Of a stretch of DNA of 64,000 nt, positions 7,646-16,125 are shown piece after piece; within the stretch, counting starts at the first letter, position 1; every line of letters begins with the position of its first letter. This DNA is from Mesorhizobium sp. YM1C-6-2. Lineage in GTDB: Bacteria; Pseudomonadota; Alphaproteobacteria; Rhizobiales; Rhizobiaceae. The position numbers and the translations under genes were made by a program. The DNA is taken from positions 1-64,000 of the forward strand of contig NZ_RCIZ01000009.1 in the NCBI RefSeq assembly GCF_003666685.1. The letters are read 5' to 3'. The notes below the pieces were generated by a model. It did not search any database and was not told the DNA's origin. It saw nothing but the letters and a program-made list of their open reading frames with translations.

Positions 7646-8254
7646 TCACCTCACGCTGCCGACGGCGATGGCGGAGCGGCTGTCGTCGATGGAAACCCAG
7701 GCGCCCGAGTGCCTTTCGGACTGGCGCTTCAGATAGGTGTAGTCGGTATCCGACCATGCGAGCACGCGCGGCTCGAGATTGTCGAGGATGAAGTCGCCGT
7801 GGCTGGTGCGGATCGTCAGCACCGCGTGGCCGTCGCCGTTGCGCTGGCGCACCACCGTCATCAGCAGATCGCCGGCCGGGACGCCCAGCGCCATCAGGCG
7901 GCGGCGCTTCTCCAGCGCATAGTCCTCGCAGTCGCCGATATTGGTGGGGTAGGACCAGACCTCCTCCTTGCCCCACATCTCCATGTCGGTGCGCGGGGTC
8001 ACAGCAGCGTTCACAGCATTGTTGATGTCGATTATCGTCGCCCAGAGCTGGCGCGTCAGTTCGATCGGCGCCTGCTTCGGCGTCTTCTGGCGGCATTCGC
8101 CCGGCTCGCGCTGGCAGAATTCGTAGTGGCCGATCGGCTGTGTCGTGCGTCCGCCCGTGTGCATAAAGGCCGGTCCGGCCTGGGCAGCGTCTCCCCAGAC
8201 GCCGAGCCCGATCATCACCGCAAGGAGCAACGGCGTCCCCGCCCTCTTGAACAT
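7646..8254 (-). CDS. Transglutaminase-like cysteine peptidase (BTLCP family)
   Basis: 202 residues with an N-terminal signal peptide (VMIGLGVWGDAAQA, cut near residue 26), so periplasmic or secreted. The BTLCP catalytic triad is visible: C109 in NIGDCEDYAL, H143 in DGHAVLT and D158 in ILDNLEPRV. The best-known member, LapG, cleaves a giant surface adhesin under c-di-GMP control, but no lapD or adhesin gene is seen here, so the substrate is unknown. The PilZ-domain gene next door is suggestive only. Confidence 0.85.
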   Translation of the reverse strand: MFKRAGTPLLLAVMIGLGVWGDAAQAGPAFMHTGGRTTQPIGHYEFCQREPGECRQKTPKQAPIELTRQLWATIIDINNAVNAAVTPRTDMEMWGKEEVWSYPTNIGDCEDYALEKRRRLMALGVPAGDLLMTVVRQRNGDGHAVLTIRTSHGDFILDNLEPRVLAWSDTDYTYLKRQSERHSGAWVSIDDSRSAIAVGSVR

Positions 8255-8323
8255 TTTTTGTCTCCCCGTTCGAGGAGGACAATGGCAGGGCCCGATTTAC
8301 TTCACGCAAAAACCAGGTCGGAA

Positions 8324-8341
8324 TCTTGAGTAAAATCAAGA
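8324..8341. promoter_or_regulatory. Inverted repeat upstream of the BTLCP gene
   Basis: TCTTGA-gtaaaa-TCAAGA, a 6-bp perfect inverted repeat about 70 bases upstream of the peptidase start in an AT-rich stretch, hence a candidate operator. The rest of the 8255-8500 gap shows no coding frame. Confidence 0.3.
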
Positions 8342-8500
8342 ACTAGTTGTAAAGAATTGAGAATAAAATACACAACAAGCTTGGTTAAGATTGTCTGGGC
8401 CGATAGATCGAGCCCTTGCCTGGCAAGGCGTTGCGCGGGAGGCCCGGAACGGGCCTGCGGCGGCGCCGGTCCGGCAAAAAAGTGACGGCAGGAGCGTTTT

Positions 8501-9130
8501 TTACGAAATCCGTCCGCCGAATTCGCTGTCCAGCGTCTCGGGGCGCTGGATGACGGCGAACTCGATGGCGAGGCCGTCCTCGAAGTGGCGCACCACCTGG
8601 CCGCGCATCGTGCCTAGCGTGACCTGGATGCCGACGGCAGGCTTGACCTCGATCTCGATCGCCGCCCCGGAAAGGGACAGATCGATGATGCGGCAGGGAT
8701 ACTGGCGGCCGTCGAGCAGATGGAGCACGCTCATCGGATTGCGCGGCGCGACGCGCTCGTGCCGGCGATCTTCGGGCAGGTCGAGCTCATGCTTGTTGGC
8801 GAGCCAGGTGAGCTGCGCGGCGAGCTTGTCCTTCTTGCGCTCGGACGCGACGACCGTCATCGCGAAGCCGTCCTGCAAGGTGCGGGTGACGACGCCTTCG
8901 ACACGGCCGATGTGGTCGATGTAGGCGATGATCCTCTCGCCGGGCTGGCCGATGCGGTCGGTGCGCAGCGAGACGTTGCCGGGCGACATGTCGATGACCT
9001 GGCAGGGATGCTCGGAGCGGTCTTCAAGCATGAAGCGGCCGTAGATCTTCACGCGGACGCGTTGGAAGCTACGCCTTTCAGCCGCGGACGGCGCATAGTC
9101 GATCGCCGCTGACCTCATCGCTTCCCTCAA
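8501..9130 (-). CDS. Protein with two PilZ domains
   Basis: 209 residues with two PilZ modules. The first has RRSFQRVRV (~19-27) and DMSPGNVSL (~48-56); the second has RRHERV (~121-126) and DLSLSGAAIEI (~150-160). Both contain the RxxxR and (D/N)xSxxG elements that bind cyclic di-GMP, so the protein is expected to be a cytosolic c-di-GMP receptor. The output is unknown; in Rhizobiales such proteins affect motility or exopolysaccharide. The pleD gene at 55.4 kb is a possible source of the ligand. The frame has two nearby ATGs (residues 1 and 5). Confidence 0.85.
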   Translation of the reverse strand: MREAMRSAAIDYAPSAAERRSFQRVRVKIYGRFMLEDRSEHPCQVIDMSPGNVSLRTDRIGQPGERIIAYIDHIGRVEGVVTRTLQDGFAMTVVASERKKDKLAAQLTWLANKHELDLPEDRRHERVAPRNPMSVLHLLDGRQYPCRIIDLSLSGAAIEIEVKPAVGIQVTLGTMRGQVVRHFEDGLAIEFAVIQRPETLDSEFGGRIS

Positions 9131-9238
9131 CCTCCGCTGAAACCTTCGCGAGCCGCACGAAGATACGCCGCCGAAATTAGCGCCATAGGGGTTAACAAGC
9201 GGTAAGTTTTGGCCTTCGGATGCTAACGGAAAAGCGCG

Positions 9239-9871
9239 TCAGTCGCGTCCGCCGTCGAGCACGAGAAGATGACGGATCCGGCGCGAACCGGCCATTCCGC
9301 GGTCCTGCACGGACGGTAGTTCGGTCGGAGAAAGGGCCGGAACGTCGATGGCCGGCCGGTTCTTCAGGAACAACGGCTCGGCGTCTGGATCGACGACGCG
9401 GACCGACACGATCCGGGCTTCGACGATCGGGTCCGCGCCGAGCCAAAACGGCTTTTGCACTGCGGATACCGCGCCCAGGCATCGCGGGTTGTCGGCGCCT
9501 CCTTCGAGCGGCAGGATGATCATCTCGAAAGGATTGGAGCGCTGGCTGTTGCTGATGCCTTCGAAGGCGATGACGACGACGTTGCTGGATTCAAAGACAC
9601 CCTGGACAAGGCGGCCGACCAGTTTCCGGTCCCTGTCCTGCCAAAGCGAAGGGAAGGAAAACCCCTTGAGCTCGCGGCCATGGGCAGCGCAGAGCCTGCT
9701 TCCAGCCAGCCGGAACACGGCCTCGCTGCGTGTATCCCGCTCCAGAATGAAGGTGTCTGCGAGCAGGGTCTTGATGTCGGCCGGCTCGATCTCGGTCCGT
9801 TTCGGGGCAGGGCGGCCGTCGCGAAGGCGATTCCAATAGTGGAACAACGCAATTGATCCGTCCTGCTTCAT
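9239..9871 (-). CDS. PAS-domain protein (PAS_5 family)
   Basis: 210 residues beginning MKQDGSIALFHYWNRLRDG, matching the PAS_5 family (PF07310), a stand-alone PAS-like sensor module common in Alphaproteobacteria. Features include the W-x-R-LRDGRPAPKRTEIEP opening, a core with ETFIL-like strands (DTFILERD) and GSRLCAAHGRELKG. There is no kinase, cyclase or DNA-binding domain. I chose the start at 9871; the frame is open to 10057 but that part lacks family character. Function is unknown. Confidence 0.8.
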   Translation of the reverse strand: MKQDGSIALFHYWNRLRDGRPAPKRTEIEPADIKTLLADTFILERDTRSEAVFRLAGSRLCAAHGRELKGFSFPSLWQDRDRKLVGRLVQGVFESSNVVVIAFEGISNSQRSNPFEMIILPLEGGADNPRCLGAVSAVQKPFWLGADPIVEARIVSVRVVDPDAEPLFLKNRPAIDVPALSPTELPSVQDRGMAGSRRIRHLLVLDGGRD

Positions 9872-9999
9872 GCCACTTAGCTCCGCTCGTCCGGTCGTTA
9901 GGTGTGCCAACGCCGAACAGAATGGCGCCCTCCGACGACCTACATGCCGGGTGCAGCAGGATGCGTGCCAGCAGGGGTTTGGGGTTGTTAACGGACCGG

Positions 10000-10148
10000 G
10001 GTCATTAAGGTTAACAATGGGTTTACATTGCAGGTCGAATGCCGCCGTGGCATACAAAATCCGGGGTTAGGACAGCACTTCCAGTCAAATTCTAGGGAGG
10101 GTCGGGGGACTCAACCAACCGTTCAGGGGAAACCCTGGACGGTTTTTT
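10000..10148 (+). ncRNA. Candidate small RNA with its own terminator
   Basis: The gap between the PAS gene (minus) and the rhomboid gene (plus) holds a small hairpin (ATGCC-gccgt-GGCAT, 10039-10053), then a purine-rich single-stranded stretch, then a very strong rho-independent terminator on the plus strand. No plus-strand gene lies upstream for that terminator to serve, and the rhomboid gene starts ~95 bases after it, so a short transcript from around 10000 would explain it. The 5' end is a guess. It could instead be a terminated leader of the rhomboid gene (attenuator). Confidence 0.45.
10117..10148 (+). terminator. Strong rho-independent terminator
   Basis: A 12-pair stem (AACCGTTCAGGG / CCCTGGACGGTT, one G-U pair) closed by a GAAA tetraloop and followed by TTTT. 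It lies upstream of the rhomboid gene and downstream of no plus-strand CDS. Confidence 0.85.
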
Positions 10149-10242
10149 CTTTCGTGATTCGCACTGTTCCGGCCGGCTTTTCCTTTTGTGATTCGGGCCT
10201 GGCTCGACTAAACGCGGATAAACCTCACCGGAACCATTGCGC

Positions 10243-10977
10243 ATGACAGAGCCGGTCCCCGAGACCCAGCCGAACACCGAGCCCGACAACAGCAGGGAAC
10301 CCCGCCGCCGGGAGCCGGTGTTCAACCTGCCGGGCGTGGTGATCGCCTTCATCGCGATCTGCGTGGCCGGCTATTTCGCCAGCAGCTACCTGCTCGACGA
10401 CCAGCAATATTTCTGGCTGCTGCTCCATGCGGCGTTCATCCCGGTCCTCTACAGCGGCGAAATCCCGCTCGACTTCTATCCGGTGGCGGGGCCGGTCACC
10501 TATTCGCTCATGCACGGCAGCATCGCGCATCTGGCCGTCAACATGATCTGGCTCGCGGCATTCGGCTCGCCGCTCGCAAACCGCACCGGGCCGCTGCGCT
10601 TCGTGCTGTTCTGGATCGTCACGTCGCTTGCCGCGGCGGGGCTGCATTACATGATCTATCCGACCAGCCAGGCGCCGCTGGTCGGCGCATCGGGCGCGAT
10701 CTCCGGCATGATGGGGGCGGCGGCCCGCTTCGGATTCCGCATAGACCGCTCCTCGGGCCGTCCCGCTTTCGGCGGGCCGGTGCTGCCGATCTCGCAGGTG
10801 CTCACCATGCGCGGAACGGTGGCCTTCCTCGCCGTCTGGATGGTGATCAACATCGTCACCGGACTGGTCGGCTTCGTGCCGGGCCAGGACAGCCAGATCG
10901 CCTGGGAGGCGCATATAGGCGGCTTCGTCGTCGGCTTCTTCTTCGTGTCCAGCTTCGTTGGCGGCCGCCGGATCTGA
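10243..10977 (+). CDS. Rhomboid-family intramembrane serine protease
   Basis: 244 residues with about six membrane helices. The catalytic motif GASGAISG (serine near residue 150) and the partner histidine in EAHIGGF (near 223) are intact, as is HGSIAHLAVNM (~90-100), the rhomboid oxyanion/loop motif. Rhomboids cleave membrane helices of substrate proteins; no substrate is evident. The start at ATG 10243 is used; an in-frame TTG lies two codons upstream. A gap of ~115 bases separates it from the CBS gene on the same strand. Confidence 0.9.
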   Translation: MTEPVPETQPNTEPDNSREPRRREPVFNLPGVVIAFIAICVAGYFASSYLLDDQQYFWLLLHAAFIPVLYSGEIPLDFYPVAGPVTYSLMHGSIAHLAVNMIWLAAFGSPLANRTGPLRFVLFWIVTSLAAAGLHYMIYPTSQAPLVGASGAISGMMGAAARFGFRIDRSSGRPAFGGPVLPISQVLTMRGTVAFLAVWMVINIVTGLVGFVPGQDSQIAWEAHIGGFVVGFFFVSSFVGGRRI

Positions 10978-11094
10978 GCGTCGGCTGCCCGACCGGATTA
11001 ACCCTCTTGAAAAGGTCGCGTTCCAACGGCACGATTGGACCCGCAAGCAATAAGTGGGGGCGGTCGGTCGACGCACTAAAAGCAGGAGGACGCG

Positions 11095-11526
11095 GTGACG
11101 GTAAAAGCCATTCTCGACGCCAAGGGACATGATGTTTTCACGCTCGGGCCGAACGAGAAACTGTCGGAGGCGATCAGGCTGCTGGCAGAACACCGCATCG
11201 GCGCGCTGGTCGTCACCAATGGCGACCGCAAGGTGGTCGGCATCCTCTCGGAACGCGACATCGTGCGTGTCATCGGCAAGGAAGGGGCCGCCGCGCTTGA
11301 CCTTACCGTGCGCCAGGTGATGACGCCGAAGGTCAACATCTGCAACGAGCATCACACGGTCCATGAGGTCATGGAGATCATGACGCGCGGACGTTTCCGC
11401 CACCTGCCGGTGGAGAAGGACGGGCAGCTCGACGGCATCATCTCGATCGGCGACGTGGTGAAGCGGCGCATAGAGGATGTCGAGCGCGAGGCGGAGGACA
11501 TCCGCAGCTATATAGCCACAGCCTGA
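11095..11526 (+). CDS. CBS-domain pair protein
   Basis: 143 residues made almost wholly of two CBS motifs (~12-70 and ~78-135; VVGILSERDIVRVI and LDGIISIGDVVKRRI are the typical ends). Stand-alone CBS pairs bind adenosine nucleotides and act as energy or redox sensors. GTG start, with GCAGGAGG 4-6 bases upstream deciding it. A bidirectional terminator follows. Confidence 0.9.
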   Translation: MTVKAILDAKGHDVFTLGPNEKLSEAIRLLAEHRIGALVVTNGDRKVVGILSERDIVRVIGKEGAAALDLTVRQVMTPKVNICNEHHTVHEVMEIMTRGRFRHLPVEKDGQLDGIISIGDVVKRRIEDVEREAEDIRSYIATA

Positions 11527-11532
11527 AAATCC

Positions 11533-11570
11533 GGATCCCGCCGGCCAGAACCGGCGGGATCCTCTTTCTT
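11533..11570. terminator. Bidirectional terminator
   Basis: A perfect 12-bp inverted repeat (GGATCCCGCCGG / CCGGCGGGATCC) with a 6-base loop, followed by TCTTTCTT on the plus strand. It separates the convergent CBS and YjhX-like genes. Confidence 0.8.
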
Positions 11571-11823
11571 ACCTATTGTCGAGTTGCGCGCGCACCAGTT
11601 CGAGCCCCCTGCGCGTGATGCGGTAGGGGCCGCCGTCCGAAGACGATACCGCCTTCTTGCGCTTCAGCTTCCTGAAAAGCTCGAGGTCGACCCCTGGATA
11701 GCGCCAGCCGTCGCGGGTGAGGCAGACGACCTCGGCGATGCGCTTGCTGTGCTTTTCGATTTCAATCCGCCCGCCTTGCGCGAGCAGGTGCAGAACGCGT
11801 TGTTCCAAACGCGAGATGTCCAT
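11569..11823 (-). CDS. YjhX-like (UPF0386) protein
   Basis: 84 residues matching the YjhX/UPF0386 family: MDISRLEQRVLHLLAQGG at the start, LELFRKLKRKKAV in the middle, and the near-invariant PYRIT... VRAQLDNR ending. E. coli YjhX has been reported as a toxin paired with the acetyltransferase YjhQ. No YjhQ-like gene lies beside this one, so toxin function cannot be assumed. The start at 11823 fits family length; the open frame runs further upstream. Confidence 0.85.
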   Translation of the reverse strand: MDISRLEQRVLHLLAQGGRIEIEKHSKRIAEVVCLTRDGWRYPGVDLELFRKLKRKKAVSSSDGGPYRITRRGLELVRAQLDNR

Positions 11824-12059
11824 GTGGGAAATTCCGGTAACCTGGCCGGGCTGCTGATACGAAGAGCAGGCACGCGGCCGAACGCCAAAATCCGCAGCCG
11901 CGAGAGATCGCGGCACGGGGTTCAGGTGTTGATGCCCTGCCTCGCTACGAGGTCAGGGCACTACCGGGTCTGAGCAGACAGAGACATCCAGGCTCCATAG
12001 GATGCGTCGCCTATAGCGGAAGGACGGCCGGAATTCCAGAGTGCGGCCGGAACAACCCG

Positions 12060-13280
12060 CTAGAGGATCAGGAAACCGGCGACGCCGGCCGCCACGACGA
12101 CTGCCCAAGGCGGCGCCTTCCAGGCGGTGAGCGCGACGAAGGAGGCGGCCGCAATCGCCATGGCGTTGCCGGAGACGATGCCGACCGTGAACACGGGATC
12201 GTAGAGCGCTGCGGCGAGCAGGCCTACCACCGCTGCATTGACGCCGAGCAGCGCGCGGCGGGCGAGTGGCGCCATGCGCAGCCCTTCCCAGAAAGGCAGT
12301 ACGCCGACGATGAGCAGCATCGACGGCAGATAGATGGCGACAAGCGCGATGGCTGCACCAAGCAGGCCGGAAGGCGCGCTTGTGTAGACCGCGCCGAGAT
12401 AGGCGGCGAACGCGAAGAGCGGGCCGGGAACGGCCTGCGCCGCGCCGTAACCGGCGAGAAACGCCTGCTCGCCGACACGACCGGTCTGTACCACCTCCGC
12501 TTCCAGCAGCGGCAGCACGACGTGGCCGCCGCCGAAGACCAGCGAGCCGGTGCGGTAGAAGCTGTCGATCATCGCGAGCACCGGATCGGCGGTCCACGAA
12601 ACGAGCAGGGGCAAGGCGACAAGCAGCAAGGCGAAGACGGCCAGGAACGCGACGCCGGCAGTCTTGCCGGTCGTAACGGCAAGCGAATCGTGGCGGGTCA
12701 TCTGCGGCAGCGACGGACGCAGCCAGACGAGGCCGGCGATGCCGCCGGCGGCGATTGCGAGCACCTGTCCCGCAGCGGTCGGCACCAGCATGGCGACGAT
12801 CATTGCCACTACTGCGACCGTCGCACGCTCACGGTCCGGCGTCAGGCTGGCGGCCATGGCGATAACGGCCTGCGCGACGACGGCGACCGCGGCCGCCTTC
12901 AACCCTTCGATCCAGCCGCCGGCTTCGGGAGCGATCGCGGCCGCTCCCCAGGCGAAAGCGACAAGCAGGATCGCAGAGGGCAGGGTGAAGGCCACCCAGG
13001 CGGCCAGCATGCCAGCGTAACCGGCGCGGCGGAGCCCGAGCGCCATTCCGACCTGGCTCGAGGCCGGGCCTGGCAGGAACTGGCAGAGAGCAACGAGATC
13101 GGCATAGGCGGCCTCGCCGATCCACTTCCGGCGGACGACGAAGGCTTCGTGGAAATAGCCGAGATGCGCGACAGGCCCACCGAACGATGTCACGCCGAGG
13201 GTGAGGAAGGCGCTGAACACTTCCGCAGCCGTGCCCCGCTGCGGCTCTTGAGAGTGGATTTCGACGTCCTTCGCGTCCAC
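12060..13280 (-). CDS. chrA: Chromate transporter ChrA
   Basis: 406 residues with two homologous CHR halves and about ten membrane helices. Signatures are SFGGPVAHLGYF and FLPGPASSQVGMALG in the first half, and FGGGHVVLPLL and AAQAVPGPLF in the second. ChrA exports chromate driven by the membrane potential; in many soil bacteria it may serve related oxyanions. I chose GTG at 13280 (VDAKDVEIH), with GGGAG and GGAAG just upstream; the frame is open to 13712 but that part overlaps the divergent sulfite-oxidase-like gene and is not ChrA-like. No ChrB regulator is adjacent. Confidence 0.9.
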   Translation of the reverse strand: MDAKDVEIHSQEPQRGTAAEVFSAFLTLGVTSFGGPVAHLGYFHEAFVVRRKWIGEAAYADLVALCQFLPGPASSQVGMALGLRRAGYAGMLAAWVAFTLPSAILLVAFAWGAAAIAPEAGGWIEGLKAAAVAVVAQAVIAMAASLTPDRERATVAVVAMIVAMLVPTAAGQVLAIAAGGIAGLVWLRPSLPQMTRHDSLAVTTGKTAGVAFLAVFALLLVALPLLVSWTADPVLAMIDSFYRTGSLVFGGGHVVLPLLEAEVVQTGRVGEQAFLAGYGAAQAVPGPLFAFAAYLGAVYTSAPSGLLGAAIALVAIYLPSMLLIVGVLPFWEGLRMAPLARRALLGVNAAVVGLLAAALYDPVFTVGIVSGNAMAIAAASFVALTAWKAPPWAVVVAAGVAGFLIL

Positions 13281-13482
13281 GCTTCCGTGCTCCCTGGCTG
13301 AACTTACGAAGACGGCTACAAGACAAGTGTTACAGCGCTGTATCGTCCGGTGCAAAAGCAGGGCTGCGATGCAATGTGACGCCTTGCTTCCAGCAATTGG
13401 AACGATAGGGCTTGATCCTGCGGGGCTTGGGTGGGATCGTTGCACGGAAGACTTCATAACGGTCTTGCAACGGGGCATTCCA

Positions 13483-14091
13483 ATGGCGACGCGGGGATTC
13501 GTTGGACGACGGGGCGGCCCGGAGGGAACGACCGAACGGTTGCCGCCCGGCCAGTTCCTCGAAAGCGGCTTTCCCGTCCTTTCGGCCGGCCCGACGCCGC
13601 GCATCAAGACCGAGGAGTGGAGCTTTACGCTGAAGAACGGCGTCAGGCCGGTGAAGCGCTGGAACTGGGCCGAGTTCAACGCGCTGCCGCAGACGAAGAT
13701 GACGCGCGACATTCACTGCGTGACCACCTGGTCGAAGTTCGACACGGCGTGGGAAGGGGTGATGGTCGACGACATCCTCGCCGACGCCTATATCGAGCCG
13801 CCGGCCGACTTCACGCTGGCGCATTCCTATGACGGCTACACGACCAACGTGCCGACCGCCGATCTTGTCGGGGGCAGGGCCATGGTCGCGCTACGCTACG
13901 AGGGCAAACCGATCACGCCCGACCATGGCGGGCCGGCGCGACTGCTGGTGCCGCATCTCTATTTCTGGAAGTCGGCCAAATGGATCAACGGGCTGCAGTT
14001 CACCGAAAGGGATGAACTCGGCTTCTGGGAACTGCGCGGCTACCACCGCTACGGCGATCCGTGGCGGGAGCAGCGTTACACGAACGACTAA
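13483..14091 (+). CDS. Sulfite oxidase-like molybdopterin oxidoreductase
   Basis: 202 residues of the Mo-pterin (SUOX/YedY) fold. The motif IHCVTTWSKFD supplies the cysteine that binds molybdenum, and later GGPARLLVPHLYFWKSAKW matches the family's pterin-binding block. It has no twin-arginine signal, so unlike MsrP it should be cytosolic. The start MATRGFVG at 13483 is chosen by similarity in length to soluble relatives; an ATG at 13369 is in frame. A flavin reductase-type gene follows after 4 bases, likely its electron partner. Confidence 0.85.
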   Translation: MATRGFVGRRGGPEGTTERLPPGQFLESGFPVLSAGPTPRIKTEEWSFTLKNGVRPVKRWNWAEFNALPQTKMTRDIHCVTTWSKFDTAWEGVMVDDILADAYIEPPADFTLAHSYDGYTTNVPTADLVGGRAMVALRYEGKPITPDHGGPARLLVPHLYFWKSAKWINGLQFTERDELGFWELRGYHRYGDPWREQRYTND

Positions 14092-14095
14092 TTCC

Positions 14096-14818
14096 ATGCG
14101 CTGGCAAAGGGGAGTCGTCACCGAGATCGTGCGGCGGTCGCCGACGGTTTCCAGCTTTTTCTTCAAGCTGCCCGAATTCATCCCGTTCACCGCCGGGCAG
14201 CATGTCAGCGTGCGGCTGACGGCGCCCGACGGCTACCGCGCGCAACGCAGCTATTCGATCGCCTCGGCCCCAGATACGACCGGCCACATCGAACTCGCCA
14301 TCGAGCGGCTGGAGGATGGCGAGGTGTCGCCTTTCTTCCATGAGGTGGTCGAGGTCGGCGACGAGATAGAGCTTTCCGAGCCGATCGGCGGCCATTTCAT
14401 CTGGCGCGTGGAGGATGCAGGGCCGATGCTCATGATCGGTGGCGGCTCGGGCGTCGTGCCTTTCGTGTCGATGGCCCGGCAGAAGGCGCTCGCCGGTTCG
14501 TCCGCACCGATGCTGCTGCTGTTTTCGGCACGCACGCGGCGCGACCTGCTTTATATCGAGGAGCTCGAACAACTGCGCGCCCGGGGCGACGGCTTTGACA
14601 TGGTTGCAACCCTGACGCGTGAAGAAATGCCGCCGGCGGGGATATCGAAGGGCAGGCTCGATGCGGGGATGATCGCGGGCAGCCTCGCGAGGCTGCCCGG
14701 CAAGCCGAAGCGCATCTACATCTGCGGCTCGAACCCGTTCGTGGAGAACGCGGCCCAGCATGCTATCAATGCCGGCGTGGAGCCTGCGCTGATCGCCACG
14801 GAACGCTACGGGGTCTAG
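14096..14818 (+). CDS. FAD/NAD(P)-binding oxidoreductase (ferredoxin reductase type)
   Basis: 240 residues. The FAD domain shows RSYSIASAP (flavin binding, ~57-65), then the NAD(P) domain with MLMIGGGSGVVPFVSM (~115-130), ICGSNPFVENA (~212-222) and a C-terminal TERYGV. There is no iron-sulfur or cytochrome domain. Four bases separate it from the sulfite-oxidase-like gene, so the two are probably translated together, with this protein passing electrons from NAD(P)H to the molybdoprotein. That pairing is inferred from context. Confidence 0.88.
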   Translation: MRWQRGVVTEIVRRSPTVSSFFFKLPEFIPFTAGQHVSVRLTAPDGYRAQRSYSIASAPDTTGHIELAIERLEDGEVSPFFHEVVEVGDEIELSEPIGGHFIWRVEDAGPMLMIGGGSGVVPFVSMARQKALAGSSAPMLLLFSARTRRDLLYIEELEQLRARGDGFDMVATLTREEMPPAGISKGRLDAGMIAGSLARLPGKPKRIYICGSNPFVENAAQHAINAGVEPALIATERYGV

Positions 14819-14825
14819 GCCAGGC

Positions 14826-15317
14826 TCAGGCTGCGAATCTGCGCGGGTCGGCGCCGAAGGCCGAGACCAATTTGCATAGGTCCGGCTCGTTGAGCATGCG
14901 CGCCGCCTCGGAGGGCGTCACCCATTTGCGCTTGCGCTGCCGCTTTTCCTTCCATTTCTCGGCGACCTTGTCGACCTCAAGCGCATAGACCAGCACCTCG
15001 CAGGGTACGTCTTCGCCTGAGGACAGCGCCTTGGAATAGTAGTAGCGGCCGGCGTGCTGGCGCGAGACCGAGCCGGAGAGGCCGGCTTCCTCGGCGGCTT
15101 CGCGCGCCGCGGCGTCGTAGAGGTTCTCGTCATTCTCCGGCCAGCCCTTGGGCAGGACCCAGCGGCCGGTGTCGCGGCTGGTGATGAGCATGATTTCGAC
15201 GCCGTCGCCGGCCGTGCGCCAGGGCAAGGCGGCAACCTGCAGGCGGCAAGGCACCTTGCCGAACAGACGGCGCACCCTTTCCACCAACTGGTTGCTTGTC
15301 AGCGCGTTCATGATCAT
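14826..15317 (-). CDS. Nudix hydrolase
   Basis: 163 residues with an exact Nudix box: G-x5-E-x7-REAAEEAGL (about 58-80), preceded by WVLPKGWPE. The sequence style (KGWPE, WVTPSEAARML) matches the diphosphoinositol-polyphosphate-phosphohydrolase-like group abundant in Rhizobiales; the true substrate is unknown. It is convergent with the flavin reductase gene. Upstream, 15318-15420 is AT-rich (TTAATTCTAAGG...TATAATAAAAG), the likely promoter. Confidence 0.88.
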   Translation of the reverse strand: MIMNALTSNQLVERVRRLFGKVPCRLQVAALPWRTAGDGVEIMLITSRDTGRWVLPKGWPENDENLYDAAAREAAEEAGLSGSVSRQHAGRYYYSKALSSGEDVPCEVLVYALEVDKVAEKWKEKRQRKRKWVTPSEAARMLNEPDLCKLVSAFGADPRRFAA

Positions 15318-15531
15318 CAGGAGGATAACGTCCCCGGCTCCGATTCGTTTGCCGCCTTATTAATTCTAAGGCTAATTAGCTATAATAAAAGTAAAAATTC
15401 TTTTCGGGATTTCAAGATTCCAGCTTCGCGCAAGGGCCGGCAGGCGTCAGCCCGCGACAGCCGACACCTGAACATGATTCTGTAGCCCCGGTGTGACGGG
15501 GCCGATCAAAGATCGTAACAGGAGAGTGAGG

Positions 15532-16029
15532 TCAGCCGGCGTGGTCGTCGGCGATCGGCTTCTGATAGGTGAAGCCCATGTCCCAGGGGAAATAGATCCA
15601 GGTGTCCTGACTGACCTCGGTGACGAAGGTGTCGACCAGCGGGCGGCCCTTCGGCTTGGCGTAAATGGTGGCGAAATGCGCCTTGGGCAGCATGGCGCGC
15701 ACGACGCCGGCTGTCTTGCCGGTGTCGGTGAGGTCGTCGACGATCAGCACGCCTTCGCCGTCATTCTCCAGGAGGGAAGGGGTGATCTCCTTCAGCACCT
15801 TGAGCTGACCCTGCGAGGCGTAGTCGTGGTAGGAGGCGACGCAGACGGTCTCGATCATGCGGATGCCGAGCTCGCGCGAGATGATCGCCGCCGGCACGAG
15901 GCCGCCCCGGGTGATGCAGACGATCGCCTTCCATTCGCCATTGACGCCGGCAAGCCGCCAGGCGAGCGCGCGGGCGTCGCGATGGAACTGGTCCCACGAG
16001 ACGGGAAAGGCCTTTTCGGGAAGCGACAT
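15532..16029 (-). CDS. gpt: Xanthine phosphoribosyltransferase
   Basis: 165 residues of the type I phosphoribosyltransferase family: [17 protein letters not shown] (~39-55) and the PRPP loop [13 protein letters not shown] (94-106), with WIYFPWDMG near the end as in E. coli Gpt. It converts xanthine/guanine and PRPP to XMP/GMP at the membrane face of the cytosol, for purine salvage. It complements the adenine deaminase gene at 26 kb. A GC hairpin without a U tract lies at about 15484-15502, beyond its 3' end. Confidence 0.93.
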   Translation of the reverse strand: MSLPEKAFPVSWDQFHRDARALAWRLAGVNGEWKAIVCITRGGLVPAAIISRELGIRMIETVCVASYHDYASQGQLKVLKEITPSLLENDGEGVLIVDDLTDTGKTAGVVRAMLPKAHFATIYAKPKGRPLVDTFVTEVSQDTWIYFPWDMGFTYQKPIADDHAG

Positions 16030-16125
16030 GCGGCTGCACTCCGGCGGTTGGAATGCAGGCGGAATTAGCCGGGAATCCGGGCCTCTGGCAAGCCTTGACC
16101 CGGACGATGGCGACGATTTCCGCAG

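Noticed and set aside
10011-10026. CtrA-like site TTAA-N7-TTTAC upstream of the candidate small RNA
   Set aside because: One mismatch from TTAA-N7-TTAA and in an AT-rich patch; too weak to list as a feature.
13281-13712. Longer start for ChrA reaching 13712
   Set aside because: The extra ~144 residues are not ChrA-like and overlap the divergent molybdoprotein gene; GTG at 13280 gives normal family length and a good ribosome-binding site.
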